Program-made: the position numbers and the translations under genes
The notes under the pieces: model-generated
The model's database searches: none
What the model was told of the DNA's origin: nothing
The model's input: only the letters and a program-made list of their open reading frames with translations
From: an uncultured Burkholderiaceae bacterium
Lineage (GTDB): Bacteria; Pseudomonadota; Gammaproteobacteria; Burkholderiales; Burkholderiaceae_F
Direction: 5' to 3'
NCBI GenBank assembly: GCA_944390675.1
Contig: CALXQR010000006.1
Coordinates: forward strand, 1-64,000
DNA: 64,000 bases
Part shown: positions 45,050-52,588 of the stretch, one piece after another
How positions within the stretch are numbered: position 1 is the stretch's first letter
How the letters are laid out: every line of letters starts with the position of its first letter

Positions 45050-46288
45050 ATGGCAAAATCTAAATCCGCTTCAATGGGTTTGGCAATGCAGATGCTCATT
45101 GGTCTTGTCCTTGGTGTGATCGTAGGTATGTTCCTGGATTCCCAGATCGCTACTACCTATGTCAAACCATTCGGTGACTTGTTCATCCGCTTGATCCGTA
45201 TGGTCGTTGTGCCGTTGGTGTTCGCAACCTTGGTTGCAGGCGCCGCCGGTATTTCCGACGTCAGCAAATTAGGCCGCGTGGCTGTTAAGACGCTGTTGAT
45301 CTTCATGATCACTTCCGCTATTTCCGTGATCTTCGGTTTGGTGATCGCTAATATCATCGACCCGGGTATCGGTTTGACGCTTTCGACGGAAGGCTTGAAG
45401 GCCGCTCAAGTGAAGGCTCCGAGCTTCATCCAAACCTTGCTTGACATCGTCCCGATCAACCCGATGGAAGCCTTCTCCAAGGGCTCCATCCTTCAGATCA
45501 TCTTCTTCGCCATTATGTTCGGCTTCTGCCTGAACTTCTTGGGTGAAAAGGGCAAGCCCGTTTATGAATTCTTCGACATCGTCGGTAACCTCATGATCCA
45601 CATGACGCAAGTTGTGATGCGTTATGCTCCGATCGGTGTGTTCGCTTTGATGGCTGTCGTGGTTTCTCAACACGGTTTGGCTGTTTTGCTCCCGTTGGGC
45701 AAGTTGATCCTGTCGTCGTTCATCGCTACGGCTTTGCTGATCATCGTGATCTACATCCCGATCGTGGTGTTCATCATCCGTATTCCGGTCGGCCAATACT
45801 TCAAGGGCATCTTTGAACCGTGGCTGATCGCTTTCACGACCTGCTCGTCTGCCGCCGCTATGGCCGCTAACTTGGTTGCCGCCCGTAAGTTGGGTTCCAC
45901 CAAGTCCATCGCTTCCTTCGCGGTTCCGTTGGGCAACACGATTAACATGAACGGTACGGCCGTTTACATGGGCGTTTGCGCAGTATTCGCCGCTCAGATC
46001 TACGGCATCCCGCTTTCGATGGGTGACCAAGTCATCGTCGTTATCACGGGTGTGTTGGCCGCTATCGGTACGGCCGGTGTGCCGGGCGCCGGTTTGATCA
46101 TGTCGACCTTGGTCTTCACGCAAATCGGTATCCCGCTCGAAGTGATCGCTTTGATCGCCGGCGTCGACCGTATCCTTGACATGATCCGTACGTCTATCAA
46201 CGTCGTCGGTGACTCCACCACCGCCTTGATGGTCAGCCGTATGGAAGGTGAATTGGGTTCTGAACCTTTTGAAGAAGGTGAAGCCTAA
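45050..46288 (+). CDS. Dicarboxylate/amino acid:cation symporter (DAACS family)
   Basis: A 412-residue secondary transporter related to GltP/DctA, importing C4-dicarboxylates or acidic amino acids with Na+ or H+. It shows IRLIRMVVVPLVFATLV, the serine-containing hairpin TTCSSAAAMAANL, NTINMNGTAVY and GVPGAGLIMSTL. ATG 45050 follows GAAAGGAGA. The in-frame extension to 44966 has no ribosome site and is rejected. Codon choice differs from the neighbours: GGT, CGT, ATC, TTC and AAC dominate, as in very highly expressed genes. A 235-base leader precedes it and a strong terminator follows, so it is monocistronic. Confidence 0.93.
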   Translation: MAKSKSASMGLAMQMLIGLVLGVIVGMFLDSQIATTYVKPFGDLFIRLIRMVVVPLVFATLVAGAAGISDVSKLGRVAVKTLLIFMITSAISVIFGLVIANIIDPGIGLTLSTEGLKAAQVKAPSFIQTLLDIVPINPMEAFSKGSILQIIFFAIMFGFCLNFLGEKGKPVYEFFDIVGNLMIHMTQVVMRYAPIGVFALMAVVVSQHGLAVLLPLGKLILSSFIATALLIIVIYIPIVVFIIRIPVGQYFKGIFEPWLIAFTTCSSAAAMAANLVAARKLGSTKSIASFAVPLGNTINMNGTAVYMGVCAVFAAQIYGIPLSMGDQVIVVITGVLAAIGTAGVPGAGLIMSTLVFTQIGIPLEVIALIAGVDRILDMIRTSINVVGDSTTALMVSRMEGELGSEPFEEGEA

Positions 46289-46340
46289 TCAGCACCGGTT
46301 GATTAAGACTTACTAGTCTAAAGTCAAACATCAATGAAGC

Positions 46341-46364
46341 CGGCAGGATGAAAATCCTGCCGGT
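46341..46364 (+). terminator. Terminator of the symporter gene
   Basis: A perfect 10-base stem CCGGCAGGAT (46341-46350)/ATCCTGCCGG (46355-46364) with a GAAA loop, followed by TTTTAGTTT. Confidence 0.92.
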
Positions 46365-46494
46365 TTTAGTTTATTCCGTGCATTGATTTCAACTATTAGG
46401 CCTTGAACATACAAGTACTCACTTATTAGAATTCTGCGGCCGTTTTCTTCGGCAAATTTAATTCAACTCAAACTAATATGAAAGGAAAACTCAG

Positions 46495-46662
46495 ATGGAG
46501 TTTGTTGAACTGTTGGCTCTTTTTGCTGCAGTGATGCTCATCATCGTGAAGCCTGAAAAAGAGCAGTGGGCCTGGTGGCTGACCGTCGGCGGATGGTTTG
46601 TCATGGCATTCATGTACGTCGGTCACGTCTCGACCGCCCTCTTAGGTGTTCTTAATCTTTAA
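46495..46662 (+). CDS. Dba-like small membrane protein encoded before dsbI
   Basis: A 55-residue protein starting MEFVELLALFAAVMLIIVKP, then a WAWWLTVGG stretch and a second hydrophobic segment, with no cysteines. ATG 46495 follows GAAAGGAAA, and the gene ends 24 bases before the DsbI gene, which has its own GAAAGGAAA. In Campylobacter a small protein, Dba, is encoded directly before DsbI and is needed for its function. Size, hydrophobicity and position fit that role. Sequence homology was not tested. Confidence 0.72.
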   Translation: MEFVELLALFAAVMLIIVKPEKEQWAWWLTVGGWFVMAFMYVGHVSTALLGVLNL

Positions 46663-46686
46663 TCGAACGAAAGGAAACAGAAAATC

Positions 46687-48228
46687 ATGTCTTTATATGA
46701 TCACACTCGTCCGATTAATGACGCAGACCTCAAAAAAGCGAAAACTTTCTACGACATTATCTGCTGGGGCGGTCTTTTGATCGTTTTGCTCCCTGTAGGT
46801 ATCGCCAATATTGTTTTGGGCTACTTCATGGGTGACAGTCCCTGCACCTTGTGCTGGGGGCAGCGCCAAAACATGGCCTATATCGGTGTAGTTGCACTCT
46901 TTATGGTCCGTTACGGATTCAAGCCCAAGTATCTTGCAACGATGCTTGTGATGGCTGCCGTGGGCCTATACATGAGCTTCCGCCATTTAGGCAATCACGC
47001 CATGCGTGATGTGGGACAAGGCTTTGGCCTCGACGTTTTCGGTATTCACACGCAAATGTGGGCCGAGATTGTCTTCTGGTGCGTCGTAATGCTCTTTGGT
47101 CTGGCATGTTTCCTCGCTCCGCGCTTTGATGCACTCATTGCAGAAGTGCGCGCAAAGCCTTGGCGTCCTTTGACGACTTTCTACAAGGCCGCTTTTGGCA
47201 TTGTGGCGTTTATTATCGCCTCGAACACCTTCCAAGCTTTGTGGTCCACGGGCTTGCCGCCCAATTGGGGACAAGGTGACCCGGTACGTTTTTCCTTTAA
47301 CCCGAAATATGTCATTTGGTCAGCCGATGGTTGGCATGGCATGTGGGGAGGCTTTAATGTTTTAGGCAAACGCGACGTCAAAGATCCGGACTTTGCTTAC
47401 GCCCCGAACGCTAAGAAACTCGGCATTACGTTTGACAACAATGCTCAGAACAGTCCCGTTGTTTTAAATGGTGAATTAAAAATCGCTCAGACGCGTGCCA
47501 TTGAAGGTGTCAACCAACCGATTAACATGATCAGCCAAGTGCGAGGCCAATATTTCATCGCCTCGAAATACAACTTCTGGGTGTTGGATAAGGAATTAAA
47601 GCCTACGGTGAGTGCTGAGATTGATCCTTGGTTCTCGGCAAATGTCCTCGATATCGTTGGCATCACGCCTTATCAGGATGACGCGTTTGTCCTGATGGGA
47701 ACGAATAAGTCGCTGCTTCGCGCGCGTTTAAATCCCAACGCTGACGATGTAAAAGGTTGGGCTAACTTTGTTGAAGGCCGCACACAAGTTGAAGCTGTAG
47801 GCGGTTTGGGCCGTGCGCGTATTGACACCGAACGCGCGAAGTACTCCTACATTCACTCTTCTGCAACGGACGGTCGCTATATTTTCACGGCCACAGTGCC
47901 GGATAACCGAAATCACAAGACTTTCGTGATTTCTAAGGCCTTGATGGCAGACTGGACCCTTTCGGCTGAGTTTGTACCGGCTGCCGATCTTAAAGACGGC
48001 CGCTCTTTAGGAGAACTTTATGTCACCGGCATGGTCTATGAAGACGACAAACTCTATGCGGTTTCTAAGAACTTCAATACGCTGCTTGTCATTGACATCG
48101 CCGCCGAAGAAGTCACGGCCGCCTATGCGATTCCTGCGGAACTCACGGACATCCGCGGTTTGGTGAAAAAAGGCAATCAGTTTGAAGTGATCGATCACAA
48201 TAAGATTGTGACTTTGACTCTTAAATAA
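46687..48228 (+). CDS. dsbI: DsbI-type disulfide oxidoreductase: DsbB-like membrane domain plus beta-propeller-like C-terminus
   Basis: A 513-residue inner-membrane protein. Residues of about 20-150 are a DsbB-like four-helix domain with the redox pair Cys53-Cys56 in SPCTLCWGQR. From about residue 165 a further membrane segment leads into a large periplasmic domain with repeated beta-strand blocks, as in the long DsbI of Campylobacter. It should reoxidise a DsbA-type protein and hand electrons to quinone. Unlike DsbB, the loop between helices 3 and 4 (about 100-125) has no cysteine. The other cysteines (26, 132, 141) lie in membrane segments. No dsbA gene is adjacent. Confidence 0.87.
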   Translation: MSLYDHTRPINDADLKKAKTFYDIICWGGLLIVLLPVGIANIVLGYFMGDSPCTLCWGQRQNMAYIGVVALFMVRYGFKPKYLATMLVMAAVGLYMSFRHLGNHAMRDVGQGFGLDVFGIHTQMWAEIVFWCVVMLFGLACFLAPRFDALIAEVRAKPWRPLTTFYKAAFGIVAFIIASNTFQALWSTGLPPNWGQGDPVRFSFNPKYVIWSADGWHGMWGGFNVLGKRDVKDPDFAYAPNAKKLGITFDNNAQNSPVVLNGELKIAQTRAIEGVNQPINMISQVRGQYFIASKYNFWVLDKELKPTVSAEIDPWFSANVLDIVGITPYQDDAFVLMGTNKSLLRARLNPNADDVKGWANFVEGRTQVEAVGGLGRARIDTERAKYSYIHSSATDGRYIFTATVPDNRNHKTFVISKALMADWTLSAEFVPAADLKDGRSLGELYVTGMVYEDDKLYAVSKNFNTLLVIDIAAEEVTAAYAIPAELTDIRGLVKKGNQFEVIDHNKIVTLTLK

Positions 48229-48230
48229 TG

Positions 48231-48273
48231 ATTCGCTAATCCTTTAGCGAATGGGGCGGGAGCGATTCCGCCC
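48231..48273 (+). terminator. Two hairpins ending dsbI
   Basis: ATTCGCTAA (48231-48239)/TTAGCGAAT (48244-48252), directly followed by GGGCGG (48254-48259)/CCGCCC (48268-48273) and then TTATTTTTT. The second stem with its T-run is the intrinsic terminator. Confidence 0.85.
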
Positions 48274-48633
48274 TTATTTTTTCCGAATCTCACACTCCAA
48301 TTTCGATTTAATCGTTGTTAAATAATTCTCAACACGATCCAGATTTTCTCTGTGAACCTGAACCTGATCCAGATACTCATTGACGCGATCTAAAAGCCAG
48401 GGGGTGCCTAGTGAGGGGTTATCCCGAAACTGTAAAAAGCGTTCAATACATTCGAGCTTCATACCATTTGCGCGGCAATCCATGATAAAACGCAGACGTT
48501 TGAGGTCTTTTTCGGTATAGGAGCGCTGTCCGCCCATGTTGCGTGCAATTTTGGGCAGCACGCCTTTTTGTTCGTAGAACCGAATCGTGCCGATAGGGCA
48601 ACCGGTAAGTTTTGAAAGTTCGCCGATTTTCAT
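48274..48633 (-). CDS. MerR family transcriptional regulator
   Basis: A 119-residue regulator with the MerR winged helix at the N-terminus (MKIGELSKLTGCPIGTIRFYEQKGVLP) and a dimerisation coiled coil at the end. The arrangement of effector residues (only Cys12, Cys53 and Cys61, plus Cys114 near the end) does not fit a standard metal sensor, so the signal is unknown. It is divergent from the metallo-hydrolase gene at 48707, and a textbook MerR-type promoter with operator lies between them. It should therefore control that gene. Its stop codon lies in the T-run of the dsbI terminator. Confidence 0.9.
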   Translation of the reverse strand: MKIGELSKLTGCPIGTIRFYEQKGVLPKIARNMGGQRSYTEKDLKRLRFIMDCRANGMKLECIERFLQFRDNPSLGTPWLLDRVNEYLDQVQVHRENLDRVENYLTTIKSKLECEIRKK

Positions 48634-48645
48634 ATTTCAAAATAC

Positions 48646-48676
48646 TTGAAGCTACAGTAGCTTTAGATTTTATTCT
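48646..48676 (+). promoter_or_regulatory. MerR-type promoter with 19-base spacer and operator palindrome
   Basis: The -35 TTGAAG (48646-48651) and the -10 TATTCT (48671-48676) are 19 bases apart, the lengthened spacing that MerR proteins correct by twisting DNA. The perfect palindrome AAGCTACAGTAGCTT (48649-48663) fills the -35 edge and spacer. It faces the metallo-hydrolase gene, 31 bases downstream. Confidence 0.8.
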
Positions 48677-48706
48677 TCTTTCAACAAATCTGTAAGGAGA
48701 ATCCAG

Positions 48707-49492
48707 ATGCAATTTCAACAAATCCGAAGCGCAACCTCTATTGTCACCTTTGGCGGCAAACGCTTTTTAATTGATCCGATGCTCGCACCGGCCAATACCT
48801 ATCCTATCGTGCCTGAAGCACCGGTCTGCGGCAAAGGCAATCCCACCATTGAACTTCCATGCAAACCGGAAGATCTTTTCGATGTTGACGCCGTCATCGT
48901 GACGCATTGGCACTTTGATCACTTCGATGAAACGGCGATGAAACTTTTACCGAAGGAGCTTCCCTTATATGCTCAAAACGAAGAGGAAGCCCAAGCGAGC
49001 CGCAAAATCGGTTTTAAAGATGTCCGTGTATTGAGCGAGGAGGGAGTTGATTTTGAGGGGATCAGGCTTTTTAAAACACCGTGTGATCACGGCTCTGGCG
49101 ACCTCGTGAACAAACGCTTCTATCGTGTAGTGCAGCTCACCGATCAGGCCTGCGGCGTGATCTTTAAGTCGGACAGTGAAAGTATCACCTTCTACCTTGC
49201 AGGCGATACGATTTATTATCCCGGCGTTAAAGAAACGATCGAAAAATACGCCCCTCAGGTGATTGCCGTGAATGCCGCTGGCGCTCAGGCGCCCACCGGT
49301 CACGCGCTTATCATGAATCAATATGACGTCTGGGCGCTCATGAACGATTTCCCGAATCTCTCAGTCATTGCCACGCATGTCGAAGGCGTATCACACGCGA
49401 CGGTTAATCGGGAGATGTTAAGGGCTTTTGCAAAGGATAAAGGACTGACAGCACTGGCTATTCCTGACGATCTGGAATCTTTAACGTATTAA
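48707..49492 (+). CDS. Metallo-beta-lactamase-fold hydrolase (UlaG-like)
   Basis: A 261-residue metal-dependent hydrolase. The metal motif THWHFDHFDE (HxHxDH) is at about residues 65-74. A conserved CDHGSGD loop, FYLAGDT and a late THVEGVSHAT supply further ligands. It is close to the UlaG/YhfI group of small-molecule hydrolases. The substrate is unknown. TAAGGAGA precedes ATG 48707. It is the likely sole target of the divergent MerR regulator and ends at the hairpin 49502. Confidence 0.88.
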   Translation: MQFQQIRSATSIVTFGGKRFLIDPMLAPANTYPIVPEAPVCGKGNPTIELPCKPEDLFDVDAVIVTHWHFDHFDETAMKLLPKELPLYAQNEEEAQASRKIGFKDVRVLSEEGVDFEGIRLFKTPCDHGSGDLVNKRFYRVVQLTDQACGVIFKSDSESITFYLAGDTIYYPGVKETIEKYAPQVIAVNAAGAQAPTGHALIMNQYDVWALMNDFPNLSVIATHVEGVSHATVNREMLRAFAKDKGLTALAIPDDLESLTY

Positions 49493-49501
49493 TACAAATA
49501 G

Positions 49502-49526
49502 GCGGACTGTCGAAGGCACAGTCCGC
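49502..49526 (+). terminator. Terminator of the metallo-hydrolase gene
   Basis: GCGGACTGT (49502-49510)/ACAGTCCGC (49518-49526), followed by TTATT. Confidence 0.8.
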
Positions 49527-49620
49527 TTATTCATCAAATTAATTTCATATTCCCCCAATATCATCCTAATATTATTTCGCGATTAAATACACATTCACTG
49601 ATCTCAATATCGCTAACCCA

Positions 49621-49641
49621 ACCCTGCAAAGACTACAGGGT
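49621..49641 (+). promoter_or_regulatory. Operator of the CadR/PbrR-like MerR regulator
   Basis: ACCCTGCA (49621-49628)/TACAGGGT (49634-49641) is a near-perfect inverted repeat with a 5-base centre. It resembles the ACCCTnTA...TACAGGGT boxes of ZntR, CadR and PbrR promoters. It lies 43 bases before the regulator gene, which points to autoregulation of the two-gene operon. The -10 cannot be fixed. Confidence 0.7.
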
Positions 49642-49683
49642 TGTGGCAAAATAACCCACAGTTTTTTGTACCTGGCGTCAATC

Positions 49684-50157
49684 ATGCGAATCGGTGAATT
49701 ATCAAAACTCTCCGGCGTGGCGGTGGAAACCATCCGCTTTTATGAAAACGAGGGGCTCATTCCCAAAGCAGCCCGCTCGATGAATAATTACCGCTCTTAC
49801 ACTGAAAGTCATCTCAAACGGCTGCAATTCATCCGTCATTGCAGAAGCCTTGATATGAGTCTGGATGACATTCGACTTTTAATTGATGTAGGCGCACGGC
49901 AAAACGCTGAAGCCTGTAAGGTACAGGCCCTGATCACGCGTCACATGAAAAAGATCGACGAGCAGATCAACGCGTTAAAAGAATTGCGTCAGCACCTGGG
50001 GCTTTTATCTTTGTGCTGCCACGGCAATCATGCCAACGGCGAGCCCTGCGGCATTATTGAAGGTTTAAATAATGAAGCCTGCTGCCACAACTGCGAAAAC
50101 CTGAAACTAAAACGCACGGTGAAAAAGACCGATGCGCATAAACAACCCTCACTCTGA
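49684..50157 (+). CDS. MerR family metal-responsive regulator (CadR/PbrR-like)
   Basis: A 157-residue regulator: winged helix (MRIGELSKLSGVAVETIRFYENEG), coiled-coil dimer helix, then a cysteine-rich tail. Cys at about position 79 (EACKVQ) and the C-terminal CCHGNHANGEPCG loop match the cadmium/lead-sensor arrangement, and an extra CCHNC follows. ATG 49684 gives the standard MerR N-terminus; the ATG at 49666 would add six residues. It lies 8 bases before the DUF2569 gene, so the two are an operon. No metal-efflux ATPase is adjacent. Metal identity is inference. Confidence 0.87.
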   Translation: MRIGELSKLSGVAVETIRFYENEGLIPKAARSMNNYRSYTESHLKRLQFIRHCRSLDMSLDDIRLLIDVGARQNAEACKVQALITRHMKKIDEQINALKELRQHLGLLSLCCHGNHANGEPCGIIEGLNNEACCHNCENLKLKRTVKKTDAHKQPSL

Positions 50158-50165
50158 AGATTGTC

Positions 50166-50777
50166 ATGCTCAGCAACTTACTTCAACCCGATGTTTTGAT
50201 GGTGATGGGAATCCTTGCGATTCTTGTTGCCTGTCCGACCTATTTTGTTTACGCGCTCGCACGCACCAAACCCGCAGCGCGTCCGATTCCGCACTTTCCC
50301 CATGGCGTCGAAGGCTGGCTTTTGCTTTTCGTGGCAACGGTCATTCTCTCTATTATTCTGACCCTCATTGATGCCGCAAACGCCATCAATATCATGCGCG
50401 AAGAGGGCAGTATCAGCTGGTTTGTGCTCTCGCCCTCGCTTGTTATCATCGGCCTTTATTTCTATTGCCTTTGGTTGATTGCGAGAAAGCGTGAAGCTTC
50501 CGTTGTCCGTCAGACGATTGTGATTTTGTGGGTCGTGGGGCCGATTGCGCTCTTACTCTTGAGCCTCGTTTTTGATGTGGCGGTCGACAACAACACGGTC
50601 ATTCGTTCGTGCGTTTACGCCTGTATCTGGACGCTGTACTTTCTCTTTTCAAAGCGCGTAGCCTGCACCTATGGCACCAAAGCGGTTGACAGCTATGTGA
50701 AGATCGCGCTTCAAATGGCTGAAGCCCAAAAGGCCGTGAAAGAAAAAGAACAGGCGAAAGACCAAAAGAAGAAATAA
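50166..50777 (+). CDS. DUF2569-like membrane protein
   Basis: A 203-residue inner-membrane protein with about five hydrophobic segments. The GVEGWLLLF stretch after the first segment is the recognisable DUF2569 feature. The C-terminus (about 175-203) is a charged K/E/Q-rich tail, probably cytosolic. Function is unknown for the family. Co-transcription with the metal-type MerR regulator suggests a response to metal or envelope stress, which is inference. Confidence 0.78.
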   Translation: MLSNLLQPDVLMVMGILAILVACPTYFVYALARTKPAARPIPHFPHGVEGWLLLFVATVILSIILTLIDAANAINIMREEGSISWFVLSPSLVIIGLYFYCLWLIARKREASVVRQTIVILWVVGPIALLLLSLVFDVAVDNNTVIRSCVYACIWTLYFLFSKRVACTYGTKAVDSYVKIALQMAEAQKAVKEKEQAKDQKKK

Positions 50778-50794
50778 AAAATTACTTCAAACAA

Positions 50795-50820
50795 AAATGC
50801 CTTCCAAACGGAAGGCATTT
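50795..50820. terminator. Bidirectional terminator between the DUF2569 and lipoprotein genes
   Basis: AAATGCCTTCC (50795-50805)/GGAAGGCATTT (50810-50820), a perfect 11-base stem flanked by A and T runs. Confidence 0.9.
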
Positions 50821-50841
50821 TGCTTTAAAAAGAAATTTTCT

Positions 50842-51249
50842 TTAGAAGCCAAATTCTTCGCGATAGCGTTCCGTAGCTTCTTTCTTCGATTCTTCATCCG
50901 AATAGAATCCGAAGCGATGGTATTCGGTCTTGGGCGCATCCAAGTAGCCCACACAGCGGAAGGTGTATCGGACAAAAGCGCCGTTGCCGGTTTCACGCGC
51001 CGAGCGGGAGATCGCCTGCAGAGGCTGCATGCCTTGATTTTTTTCACCGCAAAATTGCGTTGCTTCTTTCATCGCGTCTTCACGGACATTGATTTCGTTT
51101 TCCACCCAGGGCTCTCGCAGAGACAATTCGTACGTGTTGGCATCAAGCTGCTTCATTTGGCGTTTGGCTTTATATTGTTCAGGCACGGCGCAGCCTGTGG
51201 CCACAACAGCCGCCAAACCGATAAGCGCAAGGGTTGTAATGCTTCGCAT
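50842..51249 (-). CDS. Small lipoprotein of unknown function
   Basis: A 135-residue protein with a signal peptide ending in the lipobox VATGC (Cys20 lipidated). The mature part is short, charged and aromatic, with two further cysteines (in TQFCGEK and FRCVGY) that could form a disulfide. I do not recognise the family. ATG 51249 follows AAAGGTAG. A longer frame back to 51372 lacks a ribosome site and would bury the signal peptide. It lies just downstream of the AAA ATPase gene on the same strand. Confidence 0.82.
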   Translation of the reverse strand: MRSITTLALIGLAAVVATGCAVPEQYKAKRQMKQLDANTYELSLREPWVENEINVREDAMKEATQFCGEKNQGMQPLQAISRSARETGNGAFVRYTFRCVGYLDAPKTEYHRFGFYSDEESKKEATERYREEFGF

Positions 51250-51289
51250 AGTTCTACCTTTCAAAAAGAACGCCTCAATTGTACCGTTT

Positions 51290-52468
51290 TCAGAGGCTTG
51301 AAGCCGAAACAATCGGGTAAGAGGTTGTATCTGCGGTAAGCGTTCCGTCCGAAATAAAGACAAGGTCTTCACAGGGGCCGCCGATTTTAATTAGCACATC
51401 GTTATGACGGATGCTTTCTTTGACTGGCCGCGCTTTTTGACTCAAAAAGGCCAATGGAAGCCAACCGGACTTCGTTTGAAGGGCCAACTCCACGTGCTTA
51501 TGCGCTGTATCCCGATAGAAGAAAATGGGGGCTTTCTCGCCAAGAGCCGCGTAATTTTTCATGATTTCTGCGGCAGCAAAGCCTTGAAGAACGCCTAGAT
51601 AAGCGTGATGCGAATAGAGTTCGTCGCCCGTGGCGCAGCCTAAAAGGAAACTCAAAAGCCCAGAGTCGGCATAGGTTAGCTTCGAGCGCTTCACTTGGCG
51701 CCGTTCAGAAAGTTTCATCGAAGGCACTTCAAGCAAAACGCCGCAATCGACTAAAAAGTCTGTCCAGTAAATGGCGGTGGCGTAGCTGATGCCGGCTTCC
51801 TTTGCGAACTTCGAATGATTGAGTTCCTGCATGTTGTGGTCAGCGAGCACCTGCATGTAACGGAAAAAGAGCGTGTCTTTATAGGTGTTCATCACACCTT
51901 TGACGTGACGCGAGAAAAAGTCCGCGAGCCACTTTTCGTAAAAAGCGCTCACTGAGAGCGCCCGGTCTTCCCGCGGCATAAAGCCGTTTCGCATTACATC
52001 GAAAAAGCCGGGCAGGGGATACGTGATCCGAAGGGGAACGGGCGTTGCCCCCAGCGGATTGGGGGCAAGCCCCGCATACTCACGCATCGAAAAAGGCATC
52101 AAGGTGAAAGCCCCGCAGTCGTAGTTTTCAATCAGTGCTTTTTTCTTATCCGAGGGCAAATAACCGGCCAAAACAATTAACGCGTCATCACTTTGAGGCA
52201 GATAGTCAATGATCGCCGGAACTTTTTCAATCGAGTCAAGAACGAGCTTTGTTCCATAGACCGAGAAGAAATCCTGAGGCCGTGTGAGCGCTAAATTACG
52301 CGGATAGATATCGTTTAAGTCAACGTAAGAGAGATCCGAAAAAACACTTTTCACAAGCGTTGTTTTACCGACGCCCGGCATCCCGTCAATAAGAAAAAGA
52401 TTATGCTCGGCGCGCTGCGATTCAATTGTTCTGGCAAGGCTTCGGGCAATATGAGCTGAAAACGGCAT
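51290..52468 (-). CDS. AAA-type ATPase with DUF4143 C-terminal domain
   Basis: A 392-residue protein of the AAA_14/DUF4143 family. It has a P-loop GMPGVGKTT (residues 29-37), a Walker B-like ALIVLAGYLP region, then a winged-helix-like section (MQELNHSKFAKEAGISYATAIYW) and a PD-(D/E)xK-like C-terminal part. Such ATPases are common in gut bacteria and mostly uncharacterised. ATG 52468 is taken as the start because the P-loop then sits at the usual place. Neither this start nor the upstream one (52525) has a clear ribosome site. It is divergent from dpaL. Confidence 0.85.
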   Translation of the reverse strand: MPFSAHIARSLARTIESQRAEHNLFLIDGMPGVGKTTLVKSVFSDLSYVDLNDIYPRNLALTRPQDFFSVYGTKLVLDSIEKVPAIIDYLPQSDDALIVLAGYLPSDKKKALIENYDCGAFTLMPFSMREYAGLAPNPLGATPVPLRITYPLPGFFDVMRNGFMPREDRALSVSAFYEKWLADFFSRHVKGVMNTYKDTLFFRYMQVLADHNMQELNHSKFAKEAGISYATAIYWTDFLVDCGVLLEVPSMKLSERRQVKRSKLTYADSGLLSFLLGCATGDELYSHHAYLGVLQGFAAAEIMKNYAALGEKAPIFFYRDTAHKHVELALQTKSGWLPLAFLSQKARPVKESIRHNDVLIKIGGPCEDLVFISDGTLTADTTSYPIVSASSL

Positions 52469-52588
52469 TGTTTTAAATCTGAGTAAAAATTGAAATGGCG
52501 TTTTTATTTTAATCAAATTGAACAAAATCTATTGCTCAAATCCTCTCAGATTGTTAACCTCAGAGCTAATCGAGAAAAGGAGCTCTTC

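Noticed and set aside
45269..46123. A 284-codon antisense frame rich in D, H, R and Q opposite the symporter gene
   Set aside because: It arises from the extreme codon bias of the symporter; low-complexity translation.
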